From positions 124,001-188,000 of the forward strand of contig NZ_JBAJHU010000002.1 in the NCBI RefSeq assembly GCF_036867415.1: a stretch of DNA of 64,000 bases. Direction: 5' to 3'. The notes beneath the pieces were generated by a model that was not told the DNA's origin, did not search any database, and worked only from the letters and a program-made list of their open reading frames with translations. Shown in pieces: positions 9,303 to 15,872 of the stretch (the first letter of the stretch is position 1; each line of letters starts with the position of its first letter). The translations under genes and the position numbers were made by a program. The DNA comes from Rossellomorea sp036867415. Its GTDB lineage: Bacteria > Bacillota > Bacilli > Bacillales > Bacillaceae_B.

Positions 9303-9360
9303 TAAAGGAATAGCTTCTACTTTAAATTAATTTAAGTTGATATACCCCTTTAAATCAAGA

Positions 9361-9402
9361 AAAAAGAAGTGCCAAAATCAATATGACTTTGCACTTCTTT
9401 TG
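9361..9402. terminator. Bidirectional terminator, AAAAGAAGTGC stem
   Basis: Perfect 11-bp arms AAAAGAAGTGC (9363-9373) and GCACTTCTTTT (9392-9402) with an 18-nt loop. It lies between the plus-strand put region and the minus-strand fragment that ends at 9440, so it probably serves the minus strand. Confidence 0.6.
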
Positions 9403-9439
9403 ATAAGTTACTTAAGTATTTAATCAAAGATAAGGCTCA

Positions 9440-9691
9440 TTATAAATTATATGAAGAGTTACTTTCTAATACTCTGATTTCCATTAACATTTCCCAAAAA
9501 AAAAACGAATGAATGCCTCGGAGTACCAGTTTTTCTTTATTCTTAGGGGTTTCAAATACCAAAGAAAAAACTATCTCTCCCCCAGGTTTTAGATAAATAC
9601 CATACCAGTCCTTCTTCTCTGTAACTATGGTGTCGGTCGATTGATACACAATTCCTTCTCCATCCAGTATGGTATAACCGCCTAGTTTAAT
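9440..9691 (-). pseudogene. Fragment resembling a DUF4352/Ig-like lipoprotein domain
   Basis: A minus-strand frame open from about 9691 to 9440. The readable core runs ...YTILDGEG...TDTIVTEKKDWYGIYLKPGGEIVFSLVFETP.... The pattern of a G-E/K-x-Y strand, then L-K-P-G-G-E-x-x-x-x-x-V-F-E is like DUF4352 (telokin-like) domains of Bacillus lipoproteins. There is no signal peptide or lipobox, and the frame begins after a stop codon, so the N-terminal half appears lost. A run of ten A residues (9496-9505) within the frame may have caused a frameshift near the end. Most likely a decayed gene; a short expressed protein from the GTG at 9649 is less likely. Confidence 0.4.
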
Positions 9692-9844
9692 GTTAAATCA
9701 CATCAAAATTAGGTATAGTATTTAAACAGTGAATAGCCCATATCCTAATGGTTGGGTTTTTGATTCATTATGTGTTTCTTGCTCCATTAAAGCCCCCTTT
9801 AATGGAATAAAGGAACTAAAAGTAAGGTCTTAGATTTACCTTTT

Positions 9845-10063
9845 TCATTTTTCCTTATACTGTACATCTGTTTCTTTTTCTAAGTAATTAGCAATATCTC
9901 TAATGTTTTCTTGGTGTTCTTTGTCTCCACTTTTTGGGATATAGAATTTATTCTGAGACTTTCCATTCCCCTCATAAAAAAGAAGATATCTGGAGGTAGA
10001 AATTACTTCTAGATTTTTGCCCACCACTATCTTGTGTTGTCCCTTCCCAAATAAAAAGGACAT
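9845..10063 (-). CDS. Hypothetical protein, 72 aa
   Basis: I do not recognise this protein. It is a short, charged, soluble-looking sequence (72 aa) with N-terminal KIVVGKNLEVISTSRYLLFYEG and a lysine/glutamate-rich C-terminal half (GDKEHQENIRDIANYLEKE). No membrane segment or signal peptide is present. No clear ribosome binding site was seen. It looks like the C-terminal piece of a larger protein and lies in a region with other small or broken genes, so it may be a remnant. Confidence 0.35.
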   Translation of the reverse strand: MSFLFGKGQHKIVVGKNLEVISTSRYLLFYEGNGKSQNKFYIPKSGDKEHQENIRDIANYLEKETDVQYKEK

Positions 10064-10245
10064 TATGGGGTAGCGTCAGGAAAATGCGGATTTACAACGT
10101 TAAGGAAATCAAAATATAAAAAGTCTAATTTCTCGGTGTTATAAGTGAAAAATTAGGCTTTAGTTACTTCATTAAAGCGCCCGATTGTTGAAGACTAAAG
10201 TTTATATTCACCAAGAAAATTGATATGCTCTTATCCTAACAAATT

Positions 10246-10929
10246 TTATTTAGGACTTACATGTATGCCTTCACTCTCTCGCCAATCTGCGTAGAGTATA
10301 CGATTTACATTATCATATCCATTGGTAGTTAATTGGTTATCTAACCACTGTTGATCAAATCCGAGTTCATGTAAATTATCCCATAAAATTTCCCCATCTA
10401 TAATTAACGATGTTGGGAGGTCTACTGGACTTTCTGGAAGATTGAGATCTTGCTTGTCTGGTTTTTGATACTTGGATTTTAATAATAAACTTAATTGCCC
10501 ATTAGCTTCCAATATACCGTATTTGACTTCGCGAACTGAAAAGACATTATTTTGACGGAGTATACTCAATACTTGATTTACATCCAATTTGTTCTTTGTA
10601 AGTAACTTTCTGTCCATAACACCATCTCGAATGATTATGTTAGGATTGCCTAATAAGAGAGAACGTGTCGATTTATTTTTTAGAGTCATAAACTCTATTC
10701 CCAACATAAGAAACGTCCACAATCCGATGGCATATAAAAAATGAAAAATCCCTACCTTATCTTCATAAATGGTATTTCCTAAAAAATCTCCAAGTACTAA
10801 CACAAAAACTAAGTGAAACGGGGTTAACTGATAGATGGATGTTCTGCCTGTTATGATAATGATAAAAAATAAAGTGGCAAAACCAACGATGACTTTGATC
10901 GTCAGTAAACCAATATTAACTTCTTCCAA
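10246..10929 (-). CDS. DUF421 (YetF/YdfR-type) membrane protein
   Basis: Member of the DUF421 family (about 227 aa), small membrane proteins with a cytoplasmic C-terminal domain; function largely unknown. Two to three hydrophobic segments occur near the N-terminus (IKVIVGFATLFFIIIITGR, LVFVLVLGDFLGNTIY, FLYAIGLWTFLMLGIEF). They are followed by the conserved region with GNPNIIIRDGVMDRKLL and LSILRQNNVFSVREVKYGILEANGQLS. The TTG at 10929 is chosen because GGAGG lies 8 nt before it; an earlier TTG at 10944 overlaps the same site. It follows a CBO0543-family gene with only a short gap, a pairing seen in other Bacillus genomes, so the two are likely cotranscribed. Confidence 0.75.
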   Translation of the reverse strand: MEEVNIGLLTIKVIVGFATLFFIIIITGRTSIYQLTPFHLVFVLVLGDFLGNTIYEDKVGIFHFLYAIGLWTFLMLGIEFMTLKNKSTRSLLLGNPNIIIRDGVMDRKLLTKNKLDVNQVLSILRQNNVFSVREVKYGILEANGQLSLLLKSKYQKPDKQDLNLPESPVDLPTSLIIDGEILWDNLHELGFDQQWLDNQLTTNGYDNVNRILYADWRESEGIHVSPK

Positions 10930-10952
10930 AGTTTTTTCCTCCAATTTAAATT

Positions 10953-11531
10953 TTACTTAGTTGTAAGATCTTGAGGTTTAGATAAAAAGGCTAGTTTTAG
11001 TATTAAAGCTCGAGTTACAATTCCAACAATGATGTAATATATGAATGAATATCTGTATCTCCACTCTAAATAATTAACAAGTTTGACCCACTCGCAAAAT
11101 GGTTCACCTATAAAGGCATATGTTAGTGCCATAATGATCTGGGCTAAAATAAAAGATTTCCATGTTCTAAAATATTGATATAACAACATGTAAGCTACAG
11201 GTACCATTGAAAAATCAAAAGGAAAGGCCCGAGGAATAATAGGTAGGAATGCAATGGGGTAATCCCAAAAACTATATTGTGCACCAACTACATCTAATAA
11301 GGTTGTTGTCAAGATAATTATGGTACCAAATAACAAAATTTCTAAAATAATGTCTCGTTTAACAAGTTTAGCCCATATAACCCAAGGCACAATAAAAAAA
11401 ACTACTAGAATCCACCATTCCCAAGTTAAAAACTCATTTTTTAGCCAACCATTTAATTCTAAATGATAGAGCTTATCTTCTAATAAACGTATTTCCTTAA
11501 GATTTTCAAATATATTATTTATTGATATCAC
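10953..11531 (-). CDS. CBO0543-family integral membrane protein
   Basis: 192-aa membrane protein with five or more hydrophobic segments (for example WWILVVFFIVPWVIWA, IILEILLFGTIIILTTTLL, PVAYMLLYQYF, FIYYIIVGIVTRALIL). The aromatic, tryptophan-rich N-terminal LTWEWW and the internal FPFDFSMVPVAYMLLYQYF are typical of the CBO0543 family found in sporeformers; its role is unknown. The start is uncertain: the GTG at 11531 is close behind AGGGG. It is the first gene of a two-gene unit with the DUF421 protein. Confidence 0.65.
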   Translation of the reverse strand: MISINNIFENLKEIRLLEDKLYHLELNGWLKNEFLTWEWWILVVFFIVPWVIWAKLVKRDIILEILLFGTIIILTTTLLDVVGAQYSFWDYPIAFLPIIPRAFPFDFSMVPVAYMLLYQYFRTWKSFILAQIIMALTYAFIGEPFCEWVKLVNYLEWRYRYSFIYYIIVGIVTRALILKLAFLSKPQDLTTK

Positions 11532-11707
11532 CCCTATATTTAAATTAAAAGGTAACAGATATTTTTGAATTCAAACTCTTTGAGCTGCCTTTTTAGTATT
11601 ACCGTTTTTTAGTAATGAATTTCCATCGTAAATAAGAAATATTTTTTAAAACAAAAATTTATTAAATCTAGATTTAAGATAGAACAATAAAAACAGGATA
11701 CATCAAC

Positions 11708-13201
11708 TTATAATAATGGAGAAAGCAAGCGAGCACCCTGTTCAACAATGCGCTCGGTCAGGGATCGTTGCAACAAGTCTTCAATTCTTAATGGTACAGA
11801 ATCAGTAAGATCCCTCTCGAACTGCTCTGTGAGTTCCCTTGCCACATCAGCACTGTACACGACTTGACACACCTCATAATTCAGGCGAAAACTTCTCATA
11901 TCATAGTTTGCTGCGCCTACTTCTGCAATTTCCTCATCAATGATCATCAGTTTCGCATGTAACATTCCTTTACCGTACTGGTAGATTTGGACCCCAGCTT
12001 CTATAAGTTCCCCGTAATAGGTACGACTTGCAAAGCCCACGATTTTTTGATCAATATGGCGAGGAACAAGTAATCTTACGCGTACACCACGAGCCACAGC
12101 TGTCTTTAATGCCATGATAATATCTGTTTCTGGTACAAAGTAGGGTGTTGTTATATCAATAGTCTTGGTCGCCTGTGTTATACATATAAAGTAAGCTTGA
12201 CGAATAACTGGGGTAGGAATTCCAGGGTTTCCTTCCAACGTATGGATGTACGCTTTTTGCAATGTCCCGGTCTTTGGGTATATGTCCATCTCTTTACCAT
12301 CTATGGTGCTCAACTCTGACCCCAATTCGGCTGACCATCTGGAAAGATCTACTCTTCCGATTGGATTGATTTTCGTTACCTCAGATTTTGTTTTCAGATT
12401 TGTTTTCGATTTTATCCGTTCCGGCACAGCAATATTCCAATGAACGTCAAAGACAGTCTGCAAATCGACTGATGCTTCTCCTGTTATTTGTAAATGAGTA
12501 TCCCGCCAGAAGCCAACGTCAGGATTCAATCCTGTATATTCATATCCTACGTTCATGCCACCAGTAAAAGCTTTCTTTCCGTCGACCGTGACAATCTTAC
12601 AATGATCTCGATAATTCCAATTGGATAAAATCCAGGGAAAGCGTAAAGGAAATATTGTCCGGCATTCTATCCCTGCTTCCACCATCTGAAGGATTTTTTG
12701 ACGTGGAAATTTTTTACTCCCCCAACCATCTCTAATAAAACGAACCCGCACTCCGTTTACTGCTTTTTCGATCAGCAGTTCTGTGATGCGATTACCTATT
12801 TGGTCATTCCGATAGATGTAATATTCCAGTTCAATGGTTTTTTGGGCTTTTTGTAGGGATTCGATGAGTTGTTCATATTTTGCTATTCCATTGTTTAGTA
12901 CTTGGACTTTGCCGACTTGTAGCCCGCCTACAGTAAAATACCTTAAAGCATCGGCGATTATCGATGCTGAATCACTATATGTATCAGGTAACTTCTCAGA
13001 CTCATTATGAGAAGAGGTCAATCTTTTACGATGAATAAGCTTGGGATTTGATATGCTAAGATATAGTAAGAAACCAATGACAGGCAAAACAAGGACGATT
13101 ACTATCCAATTCAAAGCTTTGGCTGGCCGACGAACTTCCCAAATTGCTATGAATAAGATAAAGAACGTATTTAACAGGTATAGAAAAAAAATCCACTCCA
13201 A
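11708..13201 (-). CDS. cls: Cardiolipin synthase (PLD superfamily)
   Basis: Membrane enzyme that condenses two phosphatidylglycerols to cardiolipin. The 497-aa length fits the bacterial ClsA/YwnE group. Two N-terminal membrane segments (FFLYLLNTFFILFIAIWEV and LNWIVIVLVLPVIGFLLYL) precede two PLD HKD motifs: HCKIVTVDGKKAFTGG from about residue 200 and HAKLMIIDEEIAEVGAANYD from about residue 415. The start is a TTG at 13201, with GGAGG 8 nt upstream. It stands alone in an accessory region; B. subtilis relatives are stress-induced, but no regulatory site is visible here. Confidence 0.9.
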   Translation of the reverse strand: MEWIFFLYLLNTFFILFIAIWEVRRPAKALNWIVIVLVLPVIGFLLYLSISNPKLIHRKRLTSSHNESEKLPDTYSDSASIIADALRYFTVGGLQVGKVQVLNNGIAKYEQLIESLQKAQKTIELEYYIYRNDQIGNRITELLIEKAVNGVRVRFIRDGWGSKKFPRQKILQMVEAGIECRTIFPLRFPWILSNWNYRDHCKIVTVDGKKAFTGGMNVGYEYTGLNPDVGFWRDTHLQITGEASVDLQTVFDVHWNIAVPERIKSKTNLKTKSEVTKINPIGRVDLSRWSAELGSELSTIDGKEMDIYPKTGTLQKAYIHTLEGNPGIPTPVIRQAYFICITQATKTIDITTPYFVPETDIIMALKTAVARGVRVRLLVPRHIDQKIVGFASRTYYGELIEAGVQIYQYGKGMLHAKLMIIDEEIAEVGAANYDMRSFRLNYEVCQVVYSADVARELTEQFERDLTDSVPLRIEDLLQRSLTERIVEQGARLLSPLL

Positions 13202-13522
13202 CTAAAATTCCTCCTTAGTTTTTCCCTTAGCATGTACAAACTATGTAGCAAGTATACGTTTGGAATACGAGGAATTGTTTAGATTGACCTTTTCTCATGA
13301 GACACCTCAAATAATTTTGTAATTAGTTTGTTTTGTCACAGGAAATTTAATGTTGGAGATGTATCGAAAAACAAAAAAGGAGGTTCGTTTTACATTTCTT
13401 CCATTTAAACCTAAAATCTTACATTATTCTGCTGTAGCTGACTAAGTATATTCGATGTTAAAAAGACTCCAACAGGGGGGGGGGGCAAGGTACCACTAAT
13501 TACGGGATATCCGGTAAGAGCT
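13202..13522. other. Intergenic region with an 11-G tract
   Basis: It contains the 5' region of the cardiolipin synthase gene and the 3' side of the small gene at 13523. The only notable feature is a run of 11 G at 13475-13485. No gene, RNA or clear terminator is seen. Confidence 0.5.
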
Positions 13523-13870
13523 CTATCGGGTTGTAGCAACCCATGTTCCGTATTCGCCTGCTTGTAAAGAAGGAGGTTTCATAATAAGCCTCCCATTTAA
13601 AATAAAATGTCGAATTCTAATCTGGGGTTCATCAAATATGGCTAAGTTTCCAGAAAATGTGGCATAAGGTGAATCAAATCTTATTTGTTTGGTGTTTTCA
13701 TCCCAAGATCCATTAATTGGAATAGGTGTACCACGAAAATTAACCGTACCAATTACCCTGTTATCTGTAATAGAGTTAATGTTGAGTACGCCCCAAACGA
13801 TTGGTTTACCAGCTATAGCACATACTGATGGGAATGGAATACTAACCATTGTTTGCTGTGCAGTTTGCAA
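13523..13870 (-). CDS. Hypothetical beta-rich protein, 115 aa
   Basis: I do not recognise the family. The 115-aa sequence alternates hydrophobic and polar residues with many G, N and T (for example IGTVNFRGTPIPINGSWDE, FSGNLAIFD, GEYGTWVATTR), suggesting an all-beta fold. It has no membrane segment and no signal peptide. AGGGGGAG-type sequence lies just upstream of the reading frame, so expression is plausible. It is a lone gene between cardiolipin synthase and tmRNA, in an accessory-looking stretch. Confidence 0.5.
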   Translation of the reverse strand: MQTAQQTMVSIPFPSVCAIAGKPIVWGVLNINSITDNRVIGTVNFRGTPIPINGSWDENTKQIRFDSPYATFSGNLAIFDEPQIRIRHFILNGRLIMKPPSLQAGEYGTWVATTR

Positions 13871-14210
13871 TACTAATCTCCCCCTAAATTTAAAGTTTAT
13901 GTTCTGAAGAATAGAGGATTAGATATCTTATTTACTACCCTATATAAAGGACCAATCCAGTATATGCACCACAAGCTGAATAATCCTTTAGACAATAGAA
14001 AAAATAACCTAGTTCCTTCTATTTTTTCATTTCTAATGTTCAGTATAAATAAAGATGTTTACTTTTAACGGTTAGAAGCCTCATCCTTCCGTTGAAAAAT
14101 GCAGCTCATTCAAAAAATAGTTGTTAACTTTTAAGAAATTACTCGTGATGGAATCAAAAATCACGTGACAAAAAGTTGTTTATTCAACTATATGGCCCTT
14201 TAATTCAATA
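13871..14210. other. AT-rich intergenic region
   Basis: No gene is supported here. A weak hairpin with arms GAAAAAATA (13997-14005) and TATTTTTTC (14019-14027) could terminate transcription coming from the right on the minus strand. Confidence 0.4.
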
Positions 14211-14318
14211 TTAGTAAGTATCTTCTAAAGCAGCCATAGGCTGCGCTACAGCTAAATTTTCACCTGTTTTGTCGTTAATGGGAATTGTAATTGTTGTTTT
14301 AGAAATAATAAAAGCCAT
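14211..14318 (-). CDS. Possible 35-aa small protein
   Basis: A minus-strand frame ATG...TAA (14318 to 14211) encodes 35 residues beginning MAFIISKTTITIPINDKTG and ending AALEDTY. Composition looks protein-like, but no family is recognised. The start codon lies inside the arm of a strong hairpin (14311-14346) and there is no good ribosome site, so it could be a small regulated protein, a gene fragment, or chance. Confidence 0.25.
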   Translation of the reverse strand: MAFIISKTTITIPINDKTGENLAVAQPMAALEDTY

Positions 14319-14346
14319 GCTCTTGCTAATTCAAGAGCATGGCTTT
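14311..14346 (-). terminator. Strong hairpin downstream of ssrA
   Basis: Perfect 15-bp arms AAAGCCATGCTCTTG and CAAGAGCATGGCTTT with a 6-nt loop. On the minus strand it is followed by TTATTATTTCT. It probably acts as a second terminator behind tmRNA, although its left arm also contains the start codon of a possible small ORF. Confidence 0.55.
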
Positions 14347-14439
14347 CCTATATATAAAATTGAAGCATAAAATTGCCGTAAGTATTTTGAAGCATAAGCC
14401 TGCCAAAACGGTAATCTTTTGGTGAAAGTCACACAAAAA

Positions 14440-14469
14440 AATAAAAACCACCAAATATGTATTTGGTGG
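14440..14469 (-). terminator. tmRNA terminator
   Basis: Arms TATTTGGTGG / CCACCAAATA (14460-14469 and 14448-14457, 10 bp, 2-nt loop) followed on the minus strand by TTTTTATTTTTTTG. The upper arm includes the encoded CCA end of tmRNA, so termination is immediately after the mature RNA. Confidence 0.8.
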
Positions 14470-14827
14470 AGACGGTGGGAATCGAACCCACGTCCAGAAA
14501 CATCGCCACTTAAGCGTCTACGAGCGTAGTCGATATATTTGCAAGTTCGCTGCAGCTTCTGCCTATCGACGGGCGTCCGTGCAGCTAGTCTGGTTGGTCT
14601 CTTCCTTTGTCCTCAGACGGTGGACTCCGGCGTAGCCTACTAAGAGTGAGTCCCTTACCCTACCACATAGGCGATGGAGGGAGGAACAGCTAAAGCGCTA
14701 TTACGCTGCTAAAGCTAGGTTATTGTTAGTTTTGCCAGTTATTATTGGCTTTGACGTTTTAACGTAGACGATCCCTACGGCTCGCAACCCAAGCTCGAAC
14801 TATCCCTGTCGAATCCGTAACGTCCCC
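14464..14827 (-). ncRNA. ssrA: tmRNA (transfer-messenger RNA)
   Basis: 364-nt tmRNA that rescues ribosomes stalled on broken mRNAs, with SmpB encoded just upstream. The 5' end GGGGACG (14827-14821) pairs with CGTCTCC near the 3' end, followed by discriminator A and an encoded CCA (14466-14464). The tRNA-like T-arm GGTTCGATTCCC is present. The internal tag frame (14736-14701) encodes GKTNNNLALAA and a TAA stop, so with the charged alanine the tag reads AGKTNNNLALAA, close to the Bacillus pattern and ending in the protease-recognised ALAA. Confidence 0.97.
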
Positions 14828-14972
14828 ATATTAGAAAGGGAAGAACGGGAAGAATAAGTTCAGTTGGTCACTTATTCAATTGTTCTTACAGCCGCTTGAT
14901 TACCTCGCGACATATATTATTATAACAAATCTATAGCAAAATGCAATTGTAAGATTCCGGAAATCAGTATTC

Positions 14973-15443
14973 TTACATCCCTTTTTGTCTGTGGGCCAGT
15001 TCTCTTTGGATGGATCGGTTTGCTTCTTTGCGCTTCAGGTCTTCACGTTTATCATACTTCTTCTTACCTCTTGCCAGGCCGATCAGAAGCTTTGCTACAC
15101 CATTTTTGATATAGAGCTTAAGCGGAACGATTGAATAGCCTGCTTCATTGGATTCACCGATTAATTGGCTGATTTGCTTGCGGTGAAGCAGAAGTTTGCG
15201 TGTCCTTAATGGTTCATGGTTGTAACGGTTACCCTGTTCGTAGGGGCTGATGTGCATGTTGTGGACGAATACTTCGCCGTTTCGGATGCGTGCGAAAGAA
15301 TCCTTCAGATTCACTCGTCCGGCACGGATGGCTTTAATTTCGGTTCCTTGCAGCACTAGCCCCGCTTCGTATGTTTCTTCGACTGTATAGTCATGGCGTG
15401 CTTTTTTATTTTGGGCAATGAGTTTGCCTTCTCCCTTTGGCAT
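14973..15443 (-). CDS. smpB: SsrA-binding protein SmpB
   Basis: Binds tmRNA and delivers it with EF-Tu to stalled ribosomes. 156 aa, the normal SmpB size. Conserved blocks: N-terminal AQNKKARHDYTVEETYEAGLVLQGTEIKAIR, then VFVHNMHISPYEQGNR and the basic C-terminal tail GLARGKKKYDKREDLKRKEA that reaches the ribosomal decoding centre. The ATG at 15443 has an AGAGGGG site. It lies between rnr and ssrA, in the order usual for Bacillus, so all three act in the same quality-control process. Confidence 0.97.
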   Translation of the reverse strand: MPKGEGKLIAQNKKARHDYTVEETYEAGLVLQGTEIKAIRAGRVNLKDSFARIRNGEVFVHNMHISPYEQGNRYNHEPLRTRKLLLHRKQISQLIGESNEAGYSIVPLKLYIKNGVAKLLIGLARGKKKYDKREDLKRKEANRSIQRELAHRQKGM

Positions 15444-15522
15444 ATGATCCCCTCTTTTCTCTTTCTGTCGAGTGTGTTTATTATTATCTCATATTTTGTG
15501 GAAAAATTGTATGAAAAGGAAA

Positions 15523-15549
15523 GGAGCAACGGTGAAAACCATTTGCTCC
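15523..15549 (-). terminator. Hairpin between rnr and smpB
   Basis: Arms GGAGCAA (15523-15529) and TTGCTCC (15543-15549), followed on the minus strand by TTTCCTTTTC. It could attenuate read-through from rnr into smpB. Confidence 0.45.
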
Positions 15550-15570
15550 TGGCTTTATTGATATCGGCTT

Positions 15571-15813
15571 TGAATACCGCAGTTGATTCCGTGCAAGACT
15601 TCACTTTCCGCGGGTGACCTGTGAGCCTCGCAAAACTTCCACGGATTTCACTGTCCAGCTGCAGGGCTTAGAGGCTCATGACATAAGCCAAACCGACCAA
15701 GAAGGCAAGGAACGCCTTAATGGCCGATTCGTCTTATGCCACCCGCCTCTTTGCAAAGCCCTTCCGCTTTTCTGATAGGAGTCTTCGTCTTGCACTCCAA
15801 TCAAAAGCTGGTA
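15571..15813. repeat. Composite intergenic repeat, copy 2 (no terminal repeats)
   Basis: Contains block Y split in two (GTGCAAGACTTCACTTTCC at about 15590 and GAGTCTTCGTCTTGCACTCC at about 15780), with nested repeat X at about 15651-15773 between the halves. The outer inverted repeats seen in copies 1 and 3 are absent, so this copy is truncated or a related but distinct element. It lies in the 430-bp gap between rnr and smpB and encodes nothing. The rest of that gap shows no gene. Confidence 0.65.
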
Positions 15814-15872
15814 CCATCTGAAATTATTTTTTCCCTTCTAATTAACACAAAAAACTAAACTAACAAAACAAC

